A stretch of DNA of 21,323 nucleotides, from contig JAQWDG010000010.1 of the NCBI GenBank assembly GCA_028705545.1, forward strand, positions 1 through 21,323, in the 5' to 3' direction. The DNA comes from Methanoregula sp. Lineage in GTDB: Archaea > Halobacteriota > Methanomicrobia > Methanomicrobiales > Methanospirillaceae. The notes under the pieces were generated by a model. It saw only the letters and a program-made list of their open reading frames with translations, had not been told where the DNA came from and ran no database searches. The position numbers were made by a program, and so were the translations under genes. Within the stretch, counting starts at the first letter, position 1. Every line of letters starts with the position of its first letter. Below, piece by piece: positions 6,718-13,738 of this stretch.

Positions 6718-7446
6718 TCAGCGGATGTTGTAGGTGATGGTCACCTGGGCCGTGACCGTGATGTCCCCGGACTGGATAGGTGTCGAGGCAGCAGCCTTGG
6801 CGCTTCCGGCTTCCATTACAAGGTTGTCGTACCGGTTGTATACGACCGGCGTGTATCCCTGGCTGATATCAGCGGTGTTGGTACCCGTGATGGTCACGTT
6901 GAGCGCAGCGGCAACGGTGTCGGCATCGGCACGGGCGTTCGTGACGGCCTTGGTAAGCGCCTGGTTCCGGAGCGCCAGGGCCTGCGCGTCGGAGAGCATG
7001 AACTGGATGGAGTCTACCTGGTTTGCACCGGCATTAACCGCAGTGTCGATGATCTGCCCGGTCTGGTTGGTGTCCTTGAGGGTGACCCGCAGGCTGTTTG
7101 TTACCTGGTAGGTCTTGACTTTAGAGGAAAAGACACCCTTGTCATCCTGGTACACCGGGGTGATGGTGTAATCGGTTGTCTTCATCTGGTCCCGGGGGAC
7201 TCCGGCAGCCGCGAGGGCGTCGATCACATTGTTCATGGCAAGGGAGTTGCTCGCCTGCGCAATCTTGACATCGGAATTCTCCGTCTGGACCGAGAAACTG
7301 ATCGTAACCCTGTCGGGCGTTCCGGTCACCGAGCCGCTCCCGCTCACCGTGATGATGTGGTCGGGGGTGTCGGCCGCTGCCACGCAGCCGATCATCGCCA
7401 TGGCAAAGAGCACCAGGGCACATACAGCGATTCTTGTTTTTTGCAT
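6718..7446 (-). CDS. Secreted SIMPL-domain (DUF541) protein
   Basis: The 242-residue protein starts with a signal peptide (MQKTRIAVCALVLFAMAMIGC, then VAAADTP), with a possible lipobox-like cysteine at position 21 or a signal-peptidase site after AAA. The mature part is a SIMPL/DUF541 domain: IITVSGSGSVTGTPDRVTISFSV at about 31-53, DYTITPVY, YQVTNSLRVTLKD, then a C-terminal VTAQVTITYNI strand. The family forms cell-envelope proteins of unclear function, some linked to oxidative-stress resistance or signalling. The gene has its own divergent promoter region shared with leuC and is followed by a T-rich terminator. No ribosome binding site stands out, so the transcript leader may be short. Confidence 0.92.
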   Translation of the reverse strand: MQKTRIAVCALVLFAMAMIGCVAAADTPDHIITVSGSGSVTGTPDRVTISFSVQTENSDVKIAQASNSLAMNNVIDALAAAGVPRDQMKTTDYTITPVYQDDKGVFSSKVKTYQVTNSLRVTLKDTNQTGQIIDTAVNAGANQVDSIQFMLSDAQALALRNQALTKAVTNARADADTVAAALNVTITGTNTADISQGYTPVVYNRYDNLVMEAGSAKAAASTPIQSGDITVTAQVTITYNIR

Positions 7447-7477
7447 GGTTTATCAGGCACATAGTTGGTGACCGGGG

Positions 7478-7515
7478 GGATTAAAGATTGCTTTAACTGC
7501 GAAATTATTCGTAAT
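7478..7515. promoter_or_regulatory. Divergent promoter region between the SIMPL gene and leuC
   Basis: The 156-base space between the divergent starts holds AT-rich elements in both orientations. On the minus strand CTTTAATCC (around 7481-7490) is placed to give a very short SIMPL leader. On the plus strand AAATTATT (around 7503-7510) would give a leuC leader of about 70 bases. These are weak matches to the archaeal TATA consensus and are offered as the best candidates only. Confidence 0.3.
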
Positions 7516-7602
7516 CATCGGGAAATACTACGGGATCGGCTCCGGATTGGCCTCCCCCCAAACTACATGACCCGGGAGGGTACATAGTAGAGGCGATAGA
7601 GC

Positions 7603-8853
7603 ATGGGAGCAACAATCGTAGAGAAGATCTTCTCACGGAAATGCGGCAGCGATATCAGGGCAGGCGAAGTGGTCATGGCGCCTATTGACGGGGCCATGAT
7701 TCACGACATTACCGGCCCGCTTGCCATCCAGAAGTTCTACGAGATGGGCGGGAAACACGTCTTCGATCCGAAGCGTGTCATCATGCTCTTTGACCACCAG
7801 ATCCCGGCAGATTCGCTCGAAGCGGCAAAGATCCACCAGTACATGCGGACATTTGCTGCCGAACAGGGGATCCATAACTACGATATCAACGAAGGGGTCT
7901 GCCACCAGGTGGTCCTTGAAAAGGGCAGGGCTGCGCCCGGCGAGATCGTGGTCGGCGCCGATTCCCATACCTGCATGTACGGTGCGGTAGGGGCGTTTGC
8001 AACCGGCATCGGGTCGACGGATATGGGCTTTGCGCTCAAGTTCGGCGCCCTGTACTTCAAGGTGCCCCAGACGATCCGGGCCGAAGTATCAGGGAAGTTT
8101 TCGAAACGTGTCGGTCCAAAAGACCTGATCCTCGCGATTGCGGCGGACATCGGGGCCGACGGGGCGACCTACCAGGCAATCGAGTTTGCCGGGAAAACCA
8201 TGGAAAAGATGGACATGCCCGGGCGAATGACCTGCTGTAACATGGCCATCGAGATGGGCGCGAAAGCCGGCATCGTCCCCCCCGACAAGGTGACATGGGA
8301 GTACATGAAAGGCCGGCGGAAGATGAAGCCATTCGACCTTGCAAGCGACAAGGACGCCTCGTACGCAGAGAAGCGGACGTACAATGTTTCCGATCTCGAA
8401 CCGCAGGTCGCCGTCCCGCACAACGTGGACCAGGGAGTGCCGGTGGGCAAAGTCGAGGGAACCCACATCGACCAGGTCTTCATCGGCTCGTGCACGAACG
8501 GCAGGTACGAGGATCTCGCAGAGGCCGCAGAAGTGCTGGGCAAAAAGAAGTTTAACCCGAAGGTCCGGGTGCTTGTTATCCCCGCATCACGGGCGGAATA
8601 TCTCAAAGCCCTTGAAAACGGCCTCGTCGAGCGGTTCGTAAAAGCCGGGGCACTTGTGGAAGCGCCCTGCTGCGGGCCCTGCATGGGCGGGTCGTTCGGG
8701 CTGATTGCGCCGGGCGAAGTCTCGCTCTCCACCTCGAACCGGAACTTCAAGGGACGGCAGGGCAGCACCGAGGGGAAGGTGTACCTCTGCTCGCCGGCAA
8801 CGGCAGCGGCAAGCGCAATCAAAGGCGAGATCGCCGACCCGAGGGAGGTGTGA
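7603..8853 (+). CDS. leuC: Aconitase-family dehydratase large subunit (3-isopropylmalate dehydratase or methanogen homoaconitase)
   Basis: With its small subunit this enzyme isomerises a 2- to 3-hydroxy tricarboxylic acid: isopropylmalate in leucine synthesis, or homocitrate-type acids in the 2-oxosuberate (coenzyme B) route of methanogens. The 416-residue length fits the archaeal family. The three [4Fe-4S] ligands are visible: C297 in SCTNGR, and C357 and C360 in CCGPCMGG. The substrate and cluster loops GADSHTCMYGAVGAFATGIGS (split near residue 125-145) and STSNRNFKGRQGS are also present. ATG 7603 has a GAGGCGA site upstream. Three bases separate it from the small-subunit gene. Methanogens carry paralogous sets, so the substrate is assigned from the small subunit loop and remains tentative. 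Confidence 0.9.
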   Translation: MGATIVEKIFSRKCGSDIRAGEVVMAPIDGAMIHDITGPLAIQKFYEMGGKHVFDPKRVIMLFDHQIPADSLEAAKIHQYMRTFAAEQGIHNYDINEGVCHQVVLEKGRAAPGEIVVGADSHTCMYGAVGAFATGIGSTDMGFALKFGALYFKVPQTIRAEVSGKFSKRVGPKDLILAIAADIGADGATYQAIEFAGKTMEKMDMPGRMTCCNMAIEMGAKAGIVPPDKVTWEYMKGRRKMKPFDLASDKDASYAEKRTYNVSDLEPQVAVPHNVDQGVPVGKVEGTHIDQVFIGSCTNGRYEDLAEAAEVLGKKKFNPKVRVLVIPASRAEYLKALENGLVERFVKAGALVEAPCCGPCMGGSFGLIAPGEVSLSTSNRNFKGRQGSTEGKVYLCSPATAAASAIKGEIADPREV

Positions 8854-8856
8854 ACC

Positions 8857-9420
8857 ATGGCGGCAAAGAAGACAGCAGCGGTAAAAACCATGCACGCCGG
8901 GCAGCGAACCAGTACAAAGGCCGTGAAGGTCTGGAAATTCGGGGACAATATCGATACCGATGCGATCATCCCGGGCCGGTTCCTGGTGCTCAATAACCCC
9001 GACGAACTGGCAAAACATGCCTTCGAGGGTACGCGGGACGAGTTTGCAAAACAGGTAAAAGACGGTGACATCGTCGTGGGAGGAAAGAACTTCGGGTGCG
9101 GTTCATCGAGGGAACATGCGCCGCTTGCGCTTATCGGCAGCGGCATACACGTGGTCCTGGCGCAGTCGTTTGCCCGGATCTTTTTCCGGAACTCCATCAA
9201 CACCGGGGTGCTCCCGGTCGTCTGCCCGAAAGCCAATACCATTGCAGACGGTGCAAAAGTCACCCTCCATCTCAAGGAGGGATATGTGGAAGCCGATGGA
9301 AAAAAACTGGCCATCGAGCCGGTGCCCCCGTTCATGCAGAAGATTGCCGATGCCGGGGGACTTGTTGAATACGCGAAGGGATTAAAGGAGGTGCCGGGAT
9401 GTATAAAGTCGCAGCAATAG
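8857..9420 (+). CDS. leuD: Aconitase-family dehydratase small subunit (3-isopropylmalate dehydratase-like)
   Basis: This 187-residue small (swivel-domain) subunit has NIDTDAIIPGRFL at residues 31-43 and the GGKNFGCGSSREHAPLAL substrate-binding segment. In methanogens the loop after IIPxR distinguishes homoaconitase (YLRT-like) from isopropylmalate isomerase (YLVx-like). Here it is FLVL at 42-45, which favours isopropylmalate; this rule is recalled, not computed. The start at ATG 8857 is fixed by GGAGGTG at 8844-8850 with ideal spacing, and gives an unusual extension of about 20 lysine- and alanine-rich residues before the usual VWKFGDNIDTD. The 3' end overlaps leuB by 22 bases in another frame. 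Confidence 0.9.
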   Translation: MAAKKTAAVKTMHAGQRTSTKAVKVWKFGDNIDTDAIIPGRFLVLNNPDELAKHAFEGTRDEFAKQVKDGDIVVGGKNFGCGSSREHAPLALIGSGIHVVLAQSFARIFFRNSINTGVLPVVCPKANTIADGAKVTLHLKEGYVEADGKKLAIEPVPPFMQKIADAGGLVEYAKGLKEVPGCIKSQQ

Positions 9421-10517
9421 GCGGGGACGGTATCGGCCCGGAGATCGTGGCCGAAGGAAAGAAAGTACTCGAAGCAGCCGGGGAACGGTATAACTTCGAT
9501 ATCGAATGGACGGATTTCGATATCGGGGCGGACCGGTACCTGAAGACAAAGGAGCTCCTGACCGAAAGCGACCTTGCAGAGCTTAAGAAATTCAAGGCGA
9601 TCTACTTCGGTGCCATCGGGGATCCCCGGGTCCAACCGGGTATCTTAGAGAAGGGAATCCTCCTTGCCCTCCGGTTCTCGTTCGACCAGTACGTGAACCT
9701 CCGGCCCATCAGGTTGCTTGACGGTGTCGAGACGCCGCTTGCCGGCAAGACTTCGAAAGACATCGACTTTGTCGTGGTGCGGGAGAACACCGAGGATTTC
9801 TATGTCGGGATCGGTTCACGGTTCAAAAAACACCAGAAGACCGAACTTTCCGTTGTCCGCGACCTCTACAATGTCAGGTTCGGGCTCGATATCGAGACCG
9901 ATGCCGAGGAGCTCGCCTACCAGATCGGGGTCGTGACCCGGGAAGGATCGCGCCGGGTCCAGACCTATGCTTTCGACCTCGCCATGCAGCGCCGCAAAAA
10001 GCTCACCTCGGTCGACAAGGCAAACGTGCTCTCGGACGTGTACGGCCTCTGGCGGGATGTCTTTAACGAAACCGCAAAGAAATACCCAAAAGTCGCCACC
10101 GATTTCAACTTTGTCGATGCGGTCACGATGTGGTTTGTCAAAAACCCGGAGTGGTTCGATGTGGTTGTCACGCCCAACATGTTCGGGGACATTATCACCG
10201 ACCTCGGGGCAATGATCCAGGGCGGTCTTGGCCTTGCCCCGGGCGGGAACATCAACCCGAAGGGCACTTCGATGTTCGAACCGATCCACGGGTCGGCACC
10301 GAAGTACAAGGGCATGGATGTTGCAGACCCGATAGCAACCATCTGGGCCGGTTCGCTCCTTCTCGATCATCTCGGGGAACACAAGGCGGCAGAAGCCGTT
10401 GTTCTCGCCATCGAACAGAGCATCAAAGACGGCATTGTCACAAAGGATCTTGGCGGGACTGCGGGGACGTCAAAAGCAGGGTCTTATATCGCCGAATGCG
10501 TGAAGAAAGGGAAATAA
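9399..10517 (+). CDS. leuB: Isopropylmalate/isocitrate dehydrogenase-family enzyme (probable 3-isopropylmalate dehydrogenase)
   Basis: The 372-residue protein is an NAD-dependent decarboxylating beta-hydroxyacid dehydrogenase. It begins with IGGDGIGPEIVAEG. Also visible are the substrate arginines in LRFSFDQYVNLRPIRL (about 87-103), VVRENTEDFYVGIG (about 125-138), the KANVLSDVYGLWRDVF segment, the metal-binding NMFGDIITDLGA, and the cofactor loop FEPIHGSAP. The order after leuC and leuD indicates catalysis of the third step of the same pathway: isopropylmalate to 2-oxoisocaproate if the leucine assignment is right, or the homologous AksF step in 2-oxosuberate synthesis if not. A near-perfect AGGAGGTG site precedes ATG 9399. 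The family call is firm; the substrate is moderately sure. Confidence 0.9.
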   Translation: MYKVAAIGGDGIGPEIVAEGKKVLEAAGERYNFDIEWTDFDIGADRYLKTKELLTESDLAELKKFKAIYFGAIGDPRVQPGILEKGILLALRFSFDQYVNLRPIRLLDGVETPLAGKTSKDIDFVVVRENTEDFYVGIGSRFKKHQKTELSVVRDLYNVRFGLDIETDAEELAYQIGVVTREGSRRVQTYAFDLAMQRRKKLTSVDKANVLSDVYGLWRDVFNETAKKYPKVATDFNFVDAVTMWFVKNPEWFDVVVTPNMFGDIITDLGAMIQGGLGLAPGGNINPKGTSMFEPIHGSAPKYKGMDVADPIATIWAGSLLLDHLGEHKAAEAVVLAIEQSIKDGIVTKDLGGTAGTSKAGSYIAECVKKGK

Positions 10518-10525
10518 TCATTATT

Positions 10526-10535
10526 TTTTTTTTTA
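10526..10535 (+). terminator. T-tract terminator after leuB
   Basis: A run of about ten T residues begins less than ten bases after the leuB stop. This is the expected archaeal U-rich termination signal for the leuCDB operon. Confidence 0.55.
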
Positions 10536-10565
10536 GAGATCCGGCCCCTGCCCGTACTGACACAA

Positions 10566-10919
10566 GGGTCGGGGCGATCTCTTTTGCCGATCGATCGGTC
10601 CGATCGTTTTTTTAACAGAGCGACAAGCAGGGCAGGGGGGTCCCCCTTGATCGCTGAGGGGGAGGGGGTGACCCCGCCCAGGGATCGCGATCGGTCGGTC
10701 TGACCGATCAGTGAGTACGGTCGGACCGACCATGCCGTCTCGTCTGACTGTTCAATGGAAATACTGGTCGCGGAACTGGAAGAAATGATGGCGCCCCGAT
10801 CGATCCCGGAGATCGATCGGTCCGACCGGTATTTTTATAGACCGGCAAGTGGCCTGAGGGGGGCGACCGGTTTTTTTCGTGGCGGGGGCGGCCGATCCTG
10901 ATGAGGGGTCGGGGCGATC
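10566..10919. repeat. Field of short GC-rich palindromes bounded by a 14-base direct repeat
   Basis: The convergent gap between leuB and the PAS gene holds many symmetric elements: 10592-10606 (CGATCGGTCCGATCG, followed by T7), 10636-10646 (GGGGGTCCCCC), 10665-10675, 10689-10709 (GATCGGTC and GACCGATC arms, 5-base loop), 10719-10731 (GGTCGGACCGACC), 10798-10818 (GATCGATC twice, 5-base loop) and 10818-10828 (CGGTCCGACCG). A TATA-like ATTTTTATAG is flanked by CCGGT/ACCGG at 10826-10845. The direct repeat GGGTCGGGGCGATC occurs at 10566-10579 and 10906-10919. No convincing gene is present. It may be a repeat island, a small RNA locus or a protein-binding array. Confidence 0.7.
10592..10613 (+). 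terminator. Hairpin followed by T7, intrinsic-terminator-like
   Basis: The perfect inverted repeat CGATCGG-T-CCGATCG (10592-10606) is followed immediately by seven T residues (10607-10613). It looks like a classic factor-independent terminator in the plus direction, and could be a second stop after leuB or the end of a small RNA. Confidence 0.4.
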
Positions 10920-10920
10920 G

Positions 10921-10934
10921 TTTTTTAAAAAAAA
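10921..10934. terminator. Bidirectional T6/A8 terminator
   Basis: TTTTTTAAAAAAAA lies 22 bases beyond the PAS-gene stop. On the minus strand it gives a T8 run that can end the PAS transcript. On the plus strand it gives a T6 run directly after the second GGGTCGGGGCGATC repeat. Confidence 0.5.
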
Positions 10935-10956
10935 GTTTTGAGGTGAATCCCGAAGG

Positions 10957-11874
10957 TTATTTCAGGCTATCCGGGATATCGATCGGGATATCGTCCTCTT
11001 CCTTCTCCGCTTTTTTGGAGAAAATCGATTTGAGCGCGGCAAACGGTCCTGCCGGTTCGCCTTCGTTCTTCTTTTTGTGGCCGCTGTAGTCCTTGAGGAG
11101 GATCTCGGCCTCGATGAGCCCCTCTTCCACCTTCATCTTCTCGGTCACGTCCACGAGGCTCCCGACGATTGCGATGGTCACGTTGTTCCGGATCACCGGG
11201 ATCTCGTTGACCTCGACCCGGATCTTCGCGCCGTTCCTTCCGGCAAACTCAAGCCGGTAGGGGGGTTCGCGCCGGCCGGTGGAGATTGCCTTGAGGGTCC
11301 GCTCGAGCCCCTTCGCATTGATGGGGTTGTCAGTTAAATAATCGGTCCACAGCCGTTTGCCGCTTCCCGAATTACAGCCGAGCATTGCCCGGATCCGGGG
11401 GCTCACGTAGAGAAGGGTGTGATCGGGGGTGTGCGTATAGTACATCGGGGTGCCGCTTTCGATAAGGAGCATCAGCTGGCTGTCGCGCCGGGTGATATCG
11501 CGGTGTCTCTTTTTCTCCGGGGTTACGTCCCTCCCGTTGGCAACAATAGCCGTGACATTCCCGTCTTTGTCCGCAATCGATCGTGCGGCCCAGCTGATGC
11601 ACCGCGGCCCTTTCGGCGAACTGATCCACTGTTCCACGACGCAGGTGTACGGCGGGCGAAAGAGGCTCGTCATCCGTGTGGCAAGGGCGTCCGCGTAGCG
11701 TTCGTCTGCCGCCGGCATAAAGACGCTCCCGACCAGTTCTTCCTCTTTTTTTCCCATTGCTTCGCAATAGGCCCTGTTCACAAACATCAGACGCCCCTCG
11801 GGGCTGAACTTGACCAGCAGGTCCTGCTGTTGATCGAGTAATTCCTTATAGAGGGTATCATCCTGTATGCTCAT
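10957..11874 (-). CDS. Stand-alone double PAS-domain protein
   Basis: The 305-residue cytoplasmic protein has two PAS sensor domains and no recognisable output domain. PAS 1 (about 8-125) includes DLLVKFSPEGRLMFVNRAYCEAMGKKEEELVG and ends in IVANGRDVTPEKK. PAS 2 (about 130-255) includes LLYVSPRIRAMLG and ends in IVGSLVDVTEKMKVEE. The remaining 50 residues are a charged, lysine/glutamate-rich tail with no histidine-kinase, GGDEF or HTH signature. ATG 11874 is chosen because GGAGA lies about ten bases upstream; the open frame extends much further but that part is antisense-like sequence over the neighbouring gene. Methanomicrobiales carry many PAS proteins. Any signal or partner is unknown. Confidence 0.85.
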   Translation of the reverse strand: MSIQDDTLYKELLDQQQDLLVKFSPEGRLMFVNRAYCEAMGKKEEELVGSVFMPAADERYADALATRMTSLFRPPYTCVVEQWISSPKGPRCISWAARSIADKDGNVTAIVANGRDVTPEKKRHRDITRRDSQLMLLIESGTPMYYTHTPDHTLLYVSPRIRAMLGCNSGSGKRLWTDYLTDNPINAKGLERTLKAISTGRREPPYRLEFAGRNGAKIRVEVNEIPVIRNNVTIAIVGSLVDVTEKMKVEEGLIEAEILLKDYSGHKKKNEGEPAGPFAALKSIFSKKAEKEEDDIPIDIPDSLK

Positions 11875-12003
11875 GGAGGATCTCCGAAGAAATACCGGGG
11901 AAGTCACGGATACCGGTTTCCCCGTCCTTTCAATGTACAGGTCTCCTTTGTGGGGTATTAATGTTGCACAATATGACCCGGGACGCATTTTGGGGAAGAG
12001 CAG

Positions 12004-12009
12004 AAAAAA
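12004..12009 (-). terminator. T-run after the orphan 139-residue gene
   Basis: On the minus strand, CCTTTTTTC lies about 36 bases after the stop of the upstream gene, in the 170-base gap before the PAS gene. It is a plausible U-tract terminator. The rest of the gap holds only weak AT-rich promoter candidates for the PAS gene (for example CATTAATACC near 11957-11966). Confidence 0.35.
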
Positions 12010-12044
12010 GGATGAGAGGGGTACGAAAGAGGGGTTGTATAATT

Positions 12045-12464
12045 TCAGACGAGGGCCACGATCTGCTGCTGGACATCGGTCCGGCGGGCTTTCCAGACCG
12101 GGGATACCGGCTGCTCCGGGATACGGGCCACCGATGCGGTGCGCTCCCTGCCATAGAGAATCGAACGAAGGGCCGCAAGCGAGATGGTGAAATTTCCCGC
12201 TTCGAAGAGCTCGATGTTGAGCGCTTTGCCGGACCCCGAGACATGGCCCATGCCACAGGTCGTCCCGAGGTAGTAGTTCCACTCGCGGACGAGTGCGTCC
12301 ACCTGCACGGCGACCTGCCGGCCGGCGATTCCCTTCACGAGGTCGTCCAGCCGGATGGCGTACCGGGCGCCAAGGACATGCAGTTCCACGACTTCATGGA
12401 GACTGCCGTCACGGTCGATTGCCCTGCACCCTGTCCGCTGGATATAGCCTGCTTTCTGCATCAT
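12045..12464 (-). CDS. Hypothetical protein, 139 residues, family not recognised
   Basis: I do not recognise this protein. It begins MMQKAGYIQRTGCRAIDRDG and continues as a compact, soluble-looking alpha/beta sequence. Visible features are two cysteines at 13 and 70 (TTCGMGHVSGSGK follows the YYLG segment), a glycine-rich GHVSGSGKALNIE stretch that is not a standard P-loop, and a conserved-looking FTISLAALRSILYGRERTA helix near 100-118. The start at ATG 12464 is supported by AGGTGG six bases upstream and by a strong TATA box, giving a leader of about 20 bases; the longer open frame upstream runs through the promoter and is not coding. It lies directly downstream of the nitrogenase-like genes but has its own promoter, so a functional link is possible but unproven. 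Confidence 0.75.
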   Translation of the reverse strand: MMQKAGYIQRTGCRAIDRDGSLHEVVELHVLGARYAIRLDDLVKGIAGRQVAVQVDALVREWNYYLGTTCGMGHVSGSGKALNIELFEAGNFTISLAALRSILYGRERTASVARIPEQPVSPVWKARRTDVQQQIVALV

Positions 12465-12505
12465 ACACGACCACCTTTCTGTCGTAGTACTGCATCTGGG
12501 AAACA

Positions 12506-12518
12506 GGGTATATAACCC
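12506..12518 (-). promoter_or_regulatory. TATA box for the orphan 139-residue gene
   Basis: GGGTATATAACCC (read GGGTTATATACCC on the minus strand) contains a consensus TTATATAC element inside a symmetric GGGT/ACCC frame. It predicts a transcript start near 12484, 20 bases before ATG 12464, with the ribosome binding site inside that leader. Confidence 0.6.
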
Positions 12519-12574
12519 GGGACCGTGCGCGGTGTGAAAGTGAAGGATCGGAGAGACGGGACCGGTCTGGCGGC

Positions 12575-13738
12575 TCAGGGAACCGGGGGACTTCCCGGGG
12601 CCTTTCGGTGTTTTACCCGGTCCATGCAGGTATTGAGGATCTCCTCCACGAACCGGAGCGTCCCTTGTGTTCCTGCGAGCGGGGGATACGTGAGCCGGAC
12701 CCGGTCCTGGAGCGGGGGGATAATACCCACAAATGCCGCATCGGGACATACCGGTTGTTCGAACGCGGAACCAATGACCAGATCCGGGGCGGTCTCCCGG
12801 AGCCGTTCTGCCACCAGCCCGAAATCGTTTGCCTTTTCCTGCCGGTACCGGGTCTTCCGGCCGGCCGGGGGATCGTTCCTTGTCCCGACAAAGCGGATCT
12901 CAGCGTCGAGGTACCTCTTGAGCATATCGGCGGCGTACCCGGCATAGGCGGCACCGGCAAAGATCGCAACGGACGGTGGGGTATGGCGCCGGAGGAACCG
13001 GTCGCATGCGCCGACAATGCGCTCTTCCTGCATGTCGAGCTCGTCAAAGACGAGGGATGCATCGGCGTCCGGGAACTCGCCTTCCAGCCGTTCGAACGTT
13101 GCGCGGAGGGCGGGGAGCCCGAGGGTTCCGCCAAGAAACTTCCCGACACCGGAGGCAAAGTCCGTGTTCGTCCCGATAGTGAGCGGGGCCGCGTGCGCTG
13201 CCATCTCTGCCCAGTCCCGGCAGAAGACGGTACCAACCGGGACACCGGCCATGCGCAGGAGCCGGGTGACCTCCGCGATATTTCCTTTAAAGAACGGATC
13301 GGAGAGGGAGACCCCGTCGATGTTCACCCCTTTGCGCTTCGGGTCGACTTTCGGGGCGAGTGCCAAAAGCGCCGCCCGGTATCCCGTTTCCAGCTCCCCC
13401 GCAAAGCCGGGGCTGTCGACAAGCAGGATATCCTCTCCCGGGAGGATTGCGGAGATATCCTCTCCCATAACCGCCGGGACACAGGTCGTGATCACCGCGA
13501 TCCTGCCACCTTTGCCCGACAGGTCGCCGATCACCTCCTTTAAGCGGTTGTCCGACCCGAAGACCACCTCGTTTTCGAGGATAAATGTCCCGTAGAGTGG
13601 AGCGCCGATCAGGGTCGACGGGTAATAATAGCAGCCGCTCGACCCGTGGATAACCACGTGTATCCCTTCGAAACCCGCAAGGCATGCCGCAGCCCCGGTC
13701 ATGGCGCACGGCCATAACGGCGTCCCGCACTCAGGCAA
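12575..13738 (-). CDS. NifK-like component 1 subunit of a nitrogenase-like enzyme
   Basis: The 387-residue protein belongs to the nitrogenase component 1 superfamily. Three cysteines align with the P-cluster ligands of NifK: C11 (LWPCAMTG), C36 (HGSSGCYYYP) and C86 (ITTCVPAVMGEDI); the 25-residue spacing between the first two matches NifK. The protein is shorter than true NifK (about 520 residues), like the NifD-like genes of tetrapyrrole and other nitrogenase-like systems. The start is TTG 13738, supported by GGAGGAGG just upstream; it overlaps the stop of the NifD-like gene by eight bases, so the subunits should be made together. It probably forms a heterotetramer with the NifD-like product and takes electrons from the NifH-like product. 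The substrate is unknown. Confidence 0.85.
   Translation of the reverse strand: MPECGTPLWPCAMTGAAACLAGFEGIHVVIHGSSGCYYYPSTLIGAPLYGTFILENEVVFGSDNRLKEVIGDLSGKGGRIAVITTCVPAVMGEDISAILPGEDILLVDSPGFAGELETGYRAALLALAPKVDPKRKGVNIDGVSLSDPFFKGNIAEVTRLLRMAGVPVGTVFCRDWAEMAAHAAPLTIGTNTDFASGVGKFLGGTLGLPALRATFERLEGEFPDADASLVFDELDMQEERIVGACDRFLRRHTPPSVAIFAGAAYAGYAADMLKRYLDAEIRFVGTRNDPPAGRKTRYRQEKANDFGLVAERLRETAPDLVIGSAFEQPVCPDAAFVGIIPPLQDRVRLTYPPLAGTQGTLRFVEEILNTCMDRVKHRKAPGSPPVP

Noticed and set aside
8169..9635. A 488-codon minus-strand frame opposite leuC-leuD
   Set aside because: Both opposing genes are unmistakable, and the antisense frame is Ser/Pro/Ala-rich with no recognisable domain.
10635..10668. 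Possible G-quadruplex from the G6, G5 and G5 runs
   Set aside because: Only three long G runs are present with an 17-base spacer containing a C5 run that would pair with the first G run; hairpin formation is more likely.
10533..10733. A minus-strand 66-codon frame in the leuB-PAS gap
   Set aside because: Its sequence is rich in repeated Asp-Arg-Ser/Pro derived from GATCGGTC-type palindromes, and it runs through the T-tracts. It is an artefact of the repeats.
10755..10901. A 48-codon plus-strand reading frame starting MEILVAELEEMM inside the palindrome field
   Set aside because: The first dozen residues look protein-like, but the rest is a translation of the palindromes and G-runs, there is no ribosome binding site, and the stop lies inside the repeat. 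Not supported as a gene.
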